This document shows, piece after piece, positions 1 to 6,247 of a stretch of 19,600 bases of DNA. The first letter of the stretch is position 1; every line of letters begins with the position of its first letter. Source of the DNA: an uncultured Treponema sp. (GTDB lineage Bacteria > Spirochaetota > Spirochaetia > Treponematales > Treponemataceae); NCBI GenBank assembly GCA_905236315.1, contig CAJOPO010000197.1:1-19600 (forward strand). The letters run 5' to 3'. Position numbers and translations under genes: made by a program. The notes under the pieces are model-generated. The model was not told the origin of the DNA. It did not search any database and worked only from the letters and a program-made list of their open reading frames with translations.

Positions 1-783
1 ATTAAAGAAATTTGAAATAAAGTTTTTATTAAGAGAAGGTCGTGTAGATACTTTGTTCTTCTTTGGATAGAATTTTGGAGCAGACAATTCTAAATGTATT
101 CTCCCGCAATTACTTTGTTTGTGAAATTCGCGAATTAATTTTACAGAATCACCATCGCCATAACTAAATAAATTGCCCTGCTCAAGTTCATCTTTCCCTA
201 AAGCGATATTAAAATCTAAAGAAGTTGGTAAAAAAGAATCATTATCATAATCTGTATGAGTTTTAGGATATTTTACATAACTCATAACGATAGAGGCTGT
301 TTCAGGTAAAATAGAATTCTTAACATCTTGTAATTTACAAGCTTTTCGATAGGTAAAAGCTAAGTAGTCTGCAAAATTAACTATACCACATACCATTGGA
401 TTATGAATCCAATACACTACGCTATTTTGTAACGAAAAAATAACATAACAAACTTCAGCAATCTGATTTTCTTCTGAAGACAATACTACTGATTGTAAAT
501 TTCCATGCCCATCGTCTTCTAAAGGTGTATTATCTCGTCTGCTAATAAAAATTGCTGGCAAAAAATTTGGAGAATGTTTAAATGAGTTCTTTAATTCATC
601 AACAAAAATAAGACAAGATTTATCCTTTTTATAACGAGATTCATTCCCTAAACTTAAATCAATAGGTAAGCTTTTTATAGTATCGAGAAAAGATATCATT
701 TGTTCATTTGCAAATGCTGTATTAGAATTAAAATTATCTATCGTCATTTTACATGCATATACATTAAATGTTTTCTGTGACAT
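1..783 (-). CDS. Unrecognised protein, 5' portion only (3' end beyond window)
   Basis: An open frame of 261 codons starts at the ATG whose complement lies at 781-783 and stays open to base 1, so the C terminus is missing. An AGGAGG RBS (complement at 789-794) sits 5 nt before the ATG, and a TATAAT promoter lies upstream, so this is a genuine expressed gene. The N terminus reads MSQKTFNVYACKM. Around residues 75-150 it alternates short beta-like strands: FLPAIFISRRDNTPL, an acidic turn LEDDGHG, then SEENQIAEVCYVIF and NSVVYWIHNPMVCGI. This layout (short domain, R-x-D turn, acidic stretch, then 'x-E-x-x-x-V-x-F') recalls DUF6731/RexA-like proteins found near phage-defence loci, but the resemblance is from memory and weak. 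No signal peptide or membrane segment is seen. Function unknown; it is the only gene here that looks accessory. Confidence 0.8.
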   Translation of the reverse strand, partial: MSQKTFNVYACKMTIDNFNSNTAFANEQMISFLDTIKSLPIDLSLGNESRYKKDKSCLIFVDELKNSFKHSPNFLPAIFISRRDNTPLEDDGHGNLQSVVLSSEENQIAEVCYVIFSLQNSVVYWIHNPMVCGIVNFADYLAFTYRKACKLQDVKNSILPETASIVMSYVKYPKTHTDYDNDSFLPTSLDFNIALGKDELEQGNLFSYGDGDSVKLIREFHKQSNCGRIHLELSAPKFYPKKNKVSTRPSLNKNFISNFFN

Positions 784-811
784 CAAAACCTCCTGACAAC
801 CTAACAACACT

Positions 812-841
812 ATTATACTATAGAAATGAGATTTTGTTTAA
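812..841 (-). promoter_or_regulatory. Promoter of the partial gene at 1-783
   Basis: On the minus strand a perfect -10 hexamer TATAAT (812-817) is preceded, after 18 nt, by a weak -35 TTAAAC (836-841). Transcription would begin near 805, leaving a leader of about 20 nt that contains the AGGAGG RBS. Confidence 0.6.
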
Positions 842-855
842 ATTTTTCAAAACTG

Positions 856-891
856 ACACGTGCACGTGAACCTACACGTTCACGTTTTTTT
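856..891. repeat. Palindromic direct repeat ACACGTkCACGT, possible operator
   Basis: Two 12-mers, ACACGTGCACGT (856-867) and ACACGTTCACGT (874-885), repeat with an 18-bp period and one mismatch. The first contains a perfect 12-bp palindrome, CACGTGCACGTG (857-868). The two also pair as a hairpin, ACGTGAAC (864-871) with GTTCACGT (878-885), followed on the plus strand by a run of T. It lies just upstream of the -35 of the minus-strand gene, a good place for a regulator site. Alternatively it is a plus-strand terminator. The choice between these cannot be made from sequence. Confidence 0.5.
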
Positions 892-1143
892 CTACCCCTC
901 TGCGATTACCTAAACTCCGCGACAAAACTTGACGTTACCCCTAAAAAGCTACCTTAAACGAGATGTTTTTCTAATTAATAAGAGAGTTTTTTCTATATAA
1001 GATATGCTTTTTATAACATCTCCGAAAGTTTGTTTCCGCTTTTTTCTTAATTTTGAAATTTTCAATTTGACTAATATTAGTAATTAGTGTATCATAATAA
1101 TTAGATTTTAATGTTGCTAGTAGATGTTAGCGGGCGGAGGAAT
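892..1143. other. Intergenic spacer before the STAS gene
   Basis: AT-rich, non-coding as far as I can see. It contains an 8-bp inverted repeat with a 47-nt loop (960-967 with 1015-1022), probably chance, and the promoter of the next gene at 1067-1095. With the promoter, RBS and repeat at 784-891 this makes up the gene-free stretch 784-1143. Confidence 0.5.
1067..1095 (+). promoter_or_regulatory. Promoter of the STAS-zinc ribbon gene
   Basis: TTGACT (1067-1072) and TATCAT (1090-1095) are separated by exactly 17 nt, close to the sigma-70 consensus. Transcription would start near 1102, giving a leader of about 42 nt to the ATG at 1144. Confidence 0.6.
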
Positions 1144-1692
1144 ATGAGTAATAGTGATCTTGTCCCTGGATTTGATGATGAACGTGATGACAGTTTAAAA
1201 ATTGAACTTCAAAAGGAACCTAGTGTAGAAAACTGTTTACTTGTTAATTTAACTGGATATATAGATACTTATAATTCTGTGTTTTTTCAGAAACAGGTTG
1301 GGAAAATCGTTAATTCTGGCTATGTAAACCTTGTTTTTAAGTGTTCAGGATTAAATTATGTTTCTTCCACTGGTATAGGTTCTTTTACCGCGTTCTTAAA
1401 ATTAGTAAAGCCAAAAGGTGGCGATATTGTCCTTTTGAATATACAGCCTAAAGTTTATGAGGTATTCCAGCTATTAGGTTTTAGCCAGTTCTTTAATATC
1501 AAAGAAACGCAAGTAGATGCCGTTGAATACTTTAAGCGAGAGAATGTGCAAGAGAATTCTGTGTTCCCTAAGGTATTTAACTGCCCTGTCTGTTCAAGAA
1601 GACTAAAAGCAACCAAGAGTGGACGCTTTAGGTGTTCAGATTGCAAGTCCATAATTGCTATAGACCAAAATGGTCATGTGTTCTTAGGTTAG
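1144..1692 (+). CDS. STAS-domain protein (anti-sigma factor antagonist type) with C-terminal zinc ribbon
   Basis: A protein of 182 residues. Residues ~20-130 form a STAS fold: 'CLLVNLTGYIDTYNS' (first strands), then 'VNLVFKCSGLNYVSSTGIGSF', where the SSTG segment aligns with the phosphorylatable Ser loop of SpoIIAA/RsbV (DSSG), with Thr or Ser as possible acceptors. The last ~35 residues hold CPVC and CSDC pairs 17 residues apart, a typical four-Cys zinc ribbon. In the STAS family such proteins bind anti-sigma kinases or act in partner-switch signalling; the zinc ribbon suggests a nucleic-acid or protein-docking role (inference). The start at 1144 is chosen because GGAGG (1136-1140) lies just before it. 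An in-frame ATG at 1111 has no RBS and lies only ~9 nt after the predicted transcription start. The gene is monocistronic between its own promoter and a strong terminator. Confidence 0.88.
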   Translation: MSNSDLVPGFDDERDDSLKIELQKEPSVENCLLVNLTGYIDTYNSVFFQKQVGKIVNSGYVNLVFKCSGLNYVSSTGIGSFTAFLKLVKPKGGDIVLLNIQPKVYEVFQLLGFSQFFNIKETQVDAVEYFKRENVQENSVFPKVFNCPVCSRRLKATKSGRFRCSDCKSIIAIDQNGHVFLG

Positions 1693-1699
1693 TATTTTT

Positions 1700-1725
1700 A
1701 GCGAGGCTTTTGCCTCGCTTTTTTT
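1700..1725 (+). terminator. Intrinsic terminator after the STAS gene
   Basis: Perfect 8-bp GC-rich stem AGCGAGGC (1700-1707) / GCCTCGCT (1712-1719) with a TTTT loop, followed by seven T. It begins 7 nt after the stop codon. Confidence 0.95.
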
Positions 1726-1746
1726 GTTTAAATACCAATACTAGCC

Positions 1747-2016
1747 TGTGGATAACTTGTGTTATATTTCTTGCTTATATATGATGAAGTTGTGGATAAA
1801 ATCTGCTTAACCTGTAAACACAGTAAACTTTGATGTGCATAAAACGGTGAATTTGTCTGTTCCCTCCTTTAGAATTCCCCACCTTTACCTATCTAATATC
1901 TTATAATATAACAAAATACCTTGAATTTTAATGAATTTGCTCGAATTCCTAAATTCACAATATCTAGTGTATGGAATTTTTCGTATACGCTATTTGATAC
2001 TAGTATATGTGGATAA
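1747..2016. other. Cluster of DnaA boxes in an AT-rich spacer
   Basis: The 9-mer TGTGGATAA, complement of the DnaA box TTATCCACA, occurs at 1747-1755, 1791-1799 and 2008-2016, with a one-mismatch copy TGTGCATAA at 1834-1842. All share one orientation. The spacer 1726-2120 is otherwise gene-free and very AT-rich, notably ~1890-1950, which could serve as an unwinding element. The arrangement fits a replication origin or a DnaA-controlled promoter region. No dnaA, dnaN or gyrB is present in the window, so the role is open. Confidence 0.6.
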
Positions 2017-2061
2017 CTTGTGAAAACTTAGCGGGAATACCTTTGAATTTGGTGGAAAAAC

Positions 2062-2080
2062 AGTGTTCTTTAACACTTTT
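2062..2080 (+). terminator. Small hairpin with T tail, possible attenuator
   Basis: AGTGTT (2062-2067), CTTT loop, AACACT (2072-2077), then TTTT. It is short and AT-rich, lying 40 nt upstream of the AICAR transformylase start. It could terminate read-through transcription or attenuate an upstream promoter; a weak call. Confidence 0.3.
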
Positions 2081-2101
2081 CAATATTGAATTAGCTCTTT
2101 C

Positions 2102-2107
2102 TATAAT
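2102..2107 (+). promoter_or_regulatory. -10 box of the AICAR transformylase gene
   Basis: Perfect TATAAT with a poor -35 (TTCAAT at 2079-2084, 17-nt spacer). Transcription would start near 2114, so the leader before the ATG at 2121 is only about 7 nt and has no RBS. Confidence 0.45.
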
Positions 2108-2120
2108 GTATATTATCAAT

Positions 2121-3293
2121 ATGAAGGAACTTTTATTAAAATATGGGTGCAATCCCAATCAAACTCCTGCTAGAGTTTATATGGAACATGGAGAACTTCC
2201 AATCACCGTTCTTAACGGAAGACCTGGATATATAAATTTATTAGACGCGCTAAATGGCTGGCAACTTGTAAAAGAACTTTCTAGTGCCACTTCCCTACCC
2301 GCTGCTACTTCCTTTAAGCACGTTTCCCCTGCAGGTGCCGCCGTAGGTCGCCCCCTCTCAGATACTTTAAAAAAGATATATTATACAGAAGATGTAGAAC
2401 TCACTCCCCTAGCTTGTGCTTATGCGCGTGCAAGAGGTGCTGATAGAATGTCTTCTTTTGGGGACTTTATTGCCCTAAGTGCGCCTTGTGATAAGGCCAC
2501 CGCTCTACTTATAAAAAAGGAAGTTAGCGATGGCATTATCGCTCCCTCTTATGACGCAGAAGCCTTAGAAATCTTAAAGGCAAAAAAGAAGGGGGCGTAT
2601 TGCATTTTGCAGATAGACCCTTCATATACGCCAGATAATATAGAAAGAAAACAGGTTTTTGGAATAACATTTGAACAGGGGCATAATTTTGTCAATATAA
2701 ACGAAGACTGTTTAAAGAATATCGTTACCAAAAACAAGACTTTAACCACCGAAGAAAGTCAAAATCTCATTATTTCCTTAATAATATTAAAATATACCCA
2801 GTCAAATTCTGTCTGCTATGTAAAAGATGGGCAAGCTATAGGAATTGGTGCTGGGCAGCAAAGCCGCATACACTGTACACGCCTTGCAGGTGATAAGGCA
2901 GATAAATGGTGGTTGCGCCAATCTAGTAAGGTATTAGAATTACCCTTTAAGGCAGACATAAAACGTGCAGACCGTGATAATACCATAGACGTATATACTA
3001 GCGATGATTATGAGGATGTGCTTGCAGAAGGGGAGTGGCAAAAGTGGTTTACAAAAAAGCCAGATGTCTTTACTAGGGAAGAGCGAAAGACATGGATTGC
3101 AAAAAATAAAGATGTGGCCATAGGAAGTGATGCTTTCTTCCCCTTTGGTGATAATATCGAGCGTGCTCACCGTAGCGGAGCTTGCGTTGTAGCTCAGCCT
3201 GGTGGCTCTATAAGAGATGATAATGTTATAGAAGTGTGCGATAAATACGGCATGACTATGGCATTTACAGGCATTAGATTGTTCCACCATTGA
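2121..3293 (+). CDS. AICAR transformylase, monofunctional (PurH C-terminal domain type)
   Basis: A 390-residue enzyme that formylates AICAR with 10-formyl-tetrahydrofolate to give FAICAR, the penultimate step of de novo purine synthesis, in the cytoplasm. The catalytic Lys-His pair is present in 'SFKHVSPAGAAVG' (about residues 64-76), and other family signatures are intact: 'LKYTQSNSVCYVKDGQ', 'GAGQQSRIHCTRLAGDKA', 'SDAFFPFGDNIERAH' and 'VVAQPGGSIRDD'. The N-terminal IMP cyclohydrolase domain (MGS-like) of classical PurH is absent, so the final ring closure must come from another protein. The start 'MKELLLKYGCNPNQ' at 2121 is the usual family N terminus. An in-frame ATG at 2007 would add 38 residues of unrelated sequence and would overlap a DnaA box. 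No RBS is seen, consistent with a very short leader. No other purine gene is adjacent. Confidence 0.93.
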   Translation: MKELLLKYGCNPNQTPARVYMEHGELPITVLNGRPGYINLLDALNGWQLVKELSSATSLPAATSFKHVSPAGAAVGRPLSDTLKKIYYTEDVELTPLACAYARARGADRMSSFGDFIALSAPCDKATALLIKKEVSDGIIAPSYDAEALEILKAKKKGAYCILQIDPSYTPDNIERKQVFGITFEQGHNFVNINEDCLKNIVTKNKTLTTEESQNLIISLIILKYTQSNSVCYVKDGQAIGIGAGQQSRIHCTRLAGDKADKWWLRQSSKVLELPFKADIKRADRDNTIDVYTSDDYEDVLAEGEWQKWFTKKPDVFTREERKTWIAKNKDVAIGSDAFFPFGDNIERAHRSGACVVAQPGGSIRDDNVIEVCDKYGMTMAFTGIRLFHH

Positions 3294-3306
3294 TGGGGGA
3301 AGGGAC

Positions 3307-3391
3307 TGACGTGTACAGGTCGGTATGACTGACGTGTATATGTCGGTGTATGTGATGTGTATATGTCACTGTGTGGGACATGTACACATCA
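3307..3391. repeat. Four tandem copies of a palindromic 16-bp motif at 23-bp period
   Basis: Copies start at 3307, 3330, 3353 and 3376: TGACGTGTACAGGTCG, TGACGTGTATATGTCG, TGATGTGTATATGTCA and GGACATGTACACATCA. The consensus TGAyGTGTAyAyGTCA is close to a perfect palindrome. The exact 23-bp spacing (about two helical turns) and the conservation of the dyad suggest a multi-site operator or a small tandem repeat. It lies between the stop of the AICAR gene and the NifX-like gene. Confidence 0.8.
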
Positions 3392-3531
3392 CTACGTTCC
3401 CCCTTTGTACACTTTTCTAAGTGTTTTTTACATATAAATACTTGGGTTGTGGTACAAAAGTAGACTATTCATAGAGCCATTGAATAAAGAGAAGGTGCTA
3501 GTTAATCTTTTCTATAATATTGAGGGATAAA
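3392..3531. other. Spacer before the NifX-like gene
   Basis: Together with the repeat this gives 238 nt without a gene. It holds a weak terminator-like hairpin, ACACTT (3409-3414) / AAGTGT (3419-3424) followed by six T, 116 nt after the AICAR stop. It also holds a TATAAT at 3513-3518 without a matching -35, whose predicted start would fall inside the RBS of the next gene. No clear promoter could be assigned. Confidence 0.4.
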
Positions 3532-3885
3532 GTGAAAATCGCTATTACTTATGATAGAGAAACAGGAAATGTTTTTCAGCATTTTGGTAAGACAGAGTTC
3601 TTTAAGATATATGAGATTCAAGATGGAAAAATACTAAACTCTGAAGTTATTGATAATGGAGGAAACACTCATCATGCCATACCTCCATATTTAAAGAAGA
3701 TAGGTGTTGAAACTCTAATACTTGGTGGACGTGGGCAAGGGGCTGTTGAAGCGATAGCAGCAAGTGGACTAAAAGAAATTCCTGGCATTACAGGTAGTGC
3801 TGATGAAGCGGCTGCACTGTTTGCAGAGGGCAAACTTTTAGGAAATGCAAACGCCATCTGCGACCATCATAATCATAAAGAATAG
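3532..3885 (+). CDS. NifX/NifB-like (dinitrogenase iron-molybdenum cofactor family) small protein
   Basis: A 117-residue single-domain protein of the Nitro_FeMo-Co family (RNase H-like fold). N terminus 'MKIAITYDRETGNVFQHFGKTEFFKIYEI' has the family's conserved phenylalanine-glycine after a histidine (HFGK); the middle 'HHAIPPYLKKIGVETLILGGRGQGAVEAI' and the 'GITGSADEAAALFAEGKL' segment complete the fold. The tail CDHHNHKE is His-rich and could bind metal. In non-diazotrophs such stand-alone proteins are widespread and of unproven role, presumably iron-sulphur or metal cofactor handling; no nif genes are nearby. The GTG at 3532 is preferred because GAGGG (3522-3526) lies 5 nt before it. A TTG four codons upstream would have no RBS. 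Confidence 0.88.
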   Translation: MKIAITYDRETGNVFQHFGKTEFFKIYEIQDGKILNSEVIDNGGNTHHAIPPYLKKIGVETLILGGRGQGAVEAIAASGLKEIPGITGSADEAAALFAEGKLLGNANAICDHHNHKE

Positions 3886-3957
3886 ATTTTTTTTTGAGGG
3901 AATGCCCCTTAAAATGATAACTTCATAGTCGCTTAGGGGCAAGGTTTATAAGGCTAC

Positions 3958-4974
3958 TTACGCTTTTGCGCTTGCTCCTTTCTTTTTGTTTAGTATATAT
4001 AGAATTAGCATAAGGATAAGTCCGCCTAAAATCATAGCAAAGCAGAAAATCTGCCCTGTGCTTATATTTAAAAGAGATGTGTTTTGGTAGAGAATTTTGC
4101 TATTATCAGGACTTAACCTATAACCTAAATCGCTATCTGGTTCTCTAAAATATTCTATTATAAAGCGCACTATGCCATAGCCTATTGTATAAGACGCTCC
4201 TAAAAAACCGTCAAAAGGCTTTCTTTTTCGCATATTCCATAAAATAATCCATAAAAATAAGCCTTCAAATATGGCTTCATAAAGCTGGCTAGGATGGCGC
4301 GGAAGGTTTACAAGCCTTTCCCCTTGTGCTAAAGTCATACCACATTCTGCCATAAACTCTTGCACCCAGTCTATGCTTGCAGAAAAATGTTCTTGTATAG
4401 GCACACGTGGAAAAATCATTCCCCACGGAACTGTGGTAATGCGACCGTAGAGTTCTCCGTTTAGGAAGTTGCCTAGTCTACCGAATGTGTATCCTAGAGG
4501 AATTGCAACACACATTGCGTCTATCCACTTCCATAAGGGGCGTTTATGCCATAGGCACCATACAATCATTCCTATAAGACCACCAATAAAGCCCCCATGA
4601 TAAGACATTCCTGCAAGCCCTGTAAACTTTTTGGTTTGTGTGTCAAATGGCCAGAATATGAGCCATGGAGCCTTTTTATAAGTATCGCTTGTATCATATA
4701 CCAGTGTAGAAAAGATACGCGCCCCTAAAAGCAAAAATATTATGCCAAAGGCTATAAAGCTAAAAATATCATCCTCTGTTGTCTTTTGCTCTTGAGTGTC
4801 TAGCGCGCCTTCTTGCATTTCTTTTTTTAGCACTAAAAAGGCTGTTACAAAGGCAAAAATATACATAAGACCGTACCAGCGGATAAGTCCTAAAATTGGT
4901 ATGTTAGGTGGGAAAATTTCTGGATGTATCCAAGATGGATATTGTATATAAAGAGGTGCAAACAAAAAACTCAT
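3958..4974 (-). CDS. lgt: Prolipoprotein diacylglyceryl transferase
   Basis: A 338-residue polytopic inner-membrane enzyme that moves diacylglycerol from phosphatidylglycerol to the lipobox cysteine of prolipoproteins, the first step of lipoprotein maturation. The Lgt signature 'GRLGNFLNGELYG' is intact, as are 'RWYGLMY' near the N terminus, 'SYHGGFIGG' (catalytic-region His) and 'GIVRFIIEYFREPD' (essential Arg region). It is longer than the ~290-residue E. coli protein, mainly from a charged insert near residues 50-70 (KKEMQEG...EQKTTEDD) and a C-terminal extension ending in a last membrane helix and KKK. The RBS AGGA precedes the ATG by about 8 nt. It follows the MinD/FlhG-like gene by 61 nt on the same strand, with a long hairpin in the gap. 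Lipoproteins are abundant in spirochaete envelopes, so this is a core gene. Confidence 0.97.
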   Translation of the reverse strand: MSFLFAPLYIQYPSWIHPEIFPPNIPILGLIRWYGLMYIFAFVTAFLVLKKEMQEGALDTQEQKTTEDDIFSFIAFGIIFLLLGARIFSTLVYDTSDTYKKAPWLIFWPFDTQTKKFTGLAGMSYHGGFIGGLIGMIVWCLWHKRPLWKWIDAMCVAIPLGYTFGRLGNFLNGELYGRITTVPWGMIFPRVPIQEHFSASIDWVQEFMAECGMTLAQGERLVNLPRHPSQLYEAIFEGLFLWIILWNMRKRKPFDGFLGASYTIGYGIVRFIIEYFREPDSDLGYRLSPDNSKILYQNTSLLNISTGQIFCFAMILGGLILMLILYILNKKKGASAKA

Positions 4975-4995
4975 TTTTAATTCCTTTATGAAAGT

Positions 4996-5031
4996 TTAGT
5001 GAACAAGTCCTAATATGGATTTGTTCACTAA
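4996..5031. repeat. Long intercistronic hairpin between the MinD-like gene and lgt
   Basis: A 15-bp near-perfect stem (4996-5010 with 5017-5031, one non-Watson-Crick position, loop TAATAT) starts 4 nt after the stop codon of the minus-strand ATPase gene and ends just before the lgt RBS. No U tract follows on the minus strand, so it is more likely an mRNA-stability or processing element, or a partial terminator, than a classical terminator. Confidence 0.65.
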
Positions 5032-5035
5032 GCCC

Positions 5036-6181
5036 TTAGATTTTATATCCTTGCCTTGCGGCTTCTACTAGTTTCTTCTTTAAAAGATTGTTTTCATTTT
5101 TTAAAGCTGTAATGTCGTACTGCTGTTGCTTTATTGTTTCTGCAAGTTCACTCATAGATAGTGCGCCGCTTCCAATAAGGTCTTCCACGTAAGACATTCT
5201 CTGATTATAGTCGTCATTAGCTTCTTCACTTGCAATTTGGAATGATGTATCAGAGGCTTCTGTAATGTCATAGGCATCATCAAATTTTAGTGTTTCTGAG
5301 TGTATTATTTTTTCAGAAATACGGTAAATCGCTTGTGCTATAATGGACTGAGGCTTGTATACTATAACAGGTAGCCTAGAAGCAAGGGCCTTGTCTTGTA
5401 AGGTATCACGGTAAATAACGCCTAGATGTTCAAGATTTAAGCCTAAAAACTCTTGACAAGAATGGCGAATCTTTTGCGCACGGTCTGCGTCTTTGGGGTC
5501 ATCTATAAGGTTCATTATCATTCTTGGACGGAACTCTGCCATGCGGCTACGGAATAGTCTTGTACTTGTGGGGTCTATCTTGTCTAGGGTATCAAGCATC
5601 TTTGGAATGTACAATCGTTGTAAGGCTTGTGGGTCTTTTTTTAGCTGCTCAATGTAGTCATAGGCAGCACTCCCCTTCTTAAATGTGTTGTACATCATTC
5701 TGAATACTACATTTTTTAGGAATAAATATCCGTTTAATGTAGCGGTAACGGTGGGGGCTGTTACAACTATGCCCTGCGGAGAAAGCAAAAACATATCTAG
5801 TATTGTAAGGTGGGTGCCCGCGCCTAAGTCTAATATTAGGTAGTCTGCGTCAACTGCCATAAATTTTTTTATGAGTTCGTTCTTTTTTGTGTTTTTTATT
5901 GATGTTAGACCTGGTATTTCAGAATCTCCTGCAATAAAGGACACATTTTCATAATCTGTAGGTTCTATGCTACTTTCAAAATCTGACTGACCAGAAAGAA
6001 ATGTCCCTATGCCTGTTTTAGGGGAGTTTTGTCCTATAACTAAATGGAGATTTGAGGAGCCTAAGTCTAAATCTGCAAGCAAAACTTTTTTGCCTGCTTG
6101 TCCTAAAGCTATAGCGAGGTTTGCGCTTAGTAGACTTTTTCCTACGCCACCCTTGCCGCTTGCAACTGGTATAATCTGCAT
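5036..6181 (-). CDS. MinD/FlhG-type P-loop ATPase
   Basis: A 381-residue SIMIBI-class ATPase. The N terminus carries a deviant Walker A, SGKGGVGKS (residues 8-16), a switch I region 'ADLDLGSSN' (36-44), and 'DYLILDLGAGT' (113-123) as Walker B, the pattern of MinD/ParA/FlhG. The last ~60 residues form a probable coiled coil ('LAETIKQQQYDITALKNENNLLKKKL'-type heptads), longer than MinD's amphipathic helix, so membrane targeting by a MinD helix is not evident. Likely roles are flagellar placement/number (FlhG-like) or polar organisation; the context (lgt downstream, ctpA divergent) does not decide. No RBS is visible. Instead an extended -10 lies 7 nt before the ATG, so the mRNA may be leaderless. 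Confidence 0.85.
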   Translation of the reverse strand: MQIIPVASGKGGVGKSLLSANLAIALGQAGKKVLLADLDLGSSNLHLVIGQNSPKTGIGTFLSGQSDFESSIEPTDYENVSFIAGDSEIPGLTSIKNTKKNELIKKFMAVDADYLILDLGAGTHLTILDMFLLSPQGIVVTAPTVTATLNGYLFLKNVVFRMMYNTFKKGSAAYDYIEQLKKDPQALQRLYIPKMLDTLDKIDPTSTRLFRSRMAEFRPRMIMNLIDDPKDADRAQKIRHSCQEFLGLNLEHLGVIYRDTLQDKALASRLPVIVYKPQSIIAQAIYRISEKIIHSETLKFDDAYDITEASDTSFQIASEEANDDYNQRMSYVEDLIGSGALSMSELAETIKQQQYDITALKNENNLLKKKLVEAARQGYKI

Positions 6182-6188
6182 AATTTTA

Positions 6189-6197
6189 ATTATATCA
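6189..6197 (-). promoter_or_regulatory. Extended -10 promoter of the MinD/FlhG-like gene
   Basis: On the minus strand TGATATAAT forms a TGn-extended -10 (TATAAT at 6189-6194). Only 7 nt separate it from the ATG, so transcription should begin at or next to the start codon. There is no recognisable -35, as is usual for extended -10 promoters. Confidence 0.6.
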
Positions 6198-6211
6198 CAT
6201 TAATTATGCGC

Positions 6212-6240
6212 TTGCATAGAGATAAAAAACAACGTACAAT
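6212..6240 (+). promoter_or_regulatory. Promoter of the ctpA-rsmE operon
   Basis: TTGCAT (6212-6217) and TACAAT (6235-6240) with a 17-nt spacer. The -10 ends 7 nt before the ATG at 6248. It is interleaved with the divergent promoter of the MinD-like gene within 60 bp. Confidence 0.55.
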
Positions 6241-6247
6241 AAAGATT

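Noticed and set aside
960..1022. 8-bp inverted repeat (GAGATGTT/AACATCTC) with a 47-nt loop
   Set aside because: Short arms with a long loop in AT-rich DNA; likely chance.
2007..2120. Upstream ATG giving a 38-residue N-terminal extension of the AICAR enzyme
   Set aside because: The extension matches nothing in the family, has no RBS, overlaps a DnaA box and would be upstream of the -10 at 2102.
2940..3290. 116-codon minus-strand open frame
   Set aside because: Lies wholly inside the AICAR transformylase gene, whose motifs are clear; it has no recognisable domain.
3532..3885. Evidence for nitrogen fixation from the NifX-like protein
   Set aside because: The family is common in non-diazotrophs and no other nif gene is present in the window.
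3903..3941. TGCCCCT/AGGGGCA stem between the convergent NifX-like and lgt genes as a bidirectional terminator
   Set aside because: The loop is 25 nt and no T tract follows on either strand at the right place; not strong enough to call.
6206..6247. Upstream ATG for ctpA
   Set aside because: It lies before the predicted promoter -10 and would put 14 charged residues ahead of a normal signal peptide.
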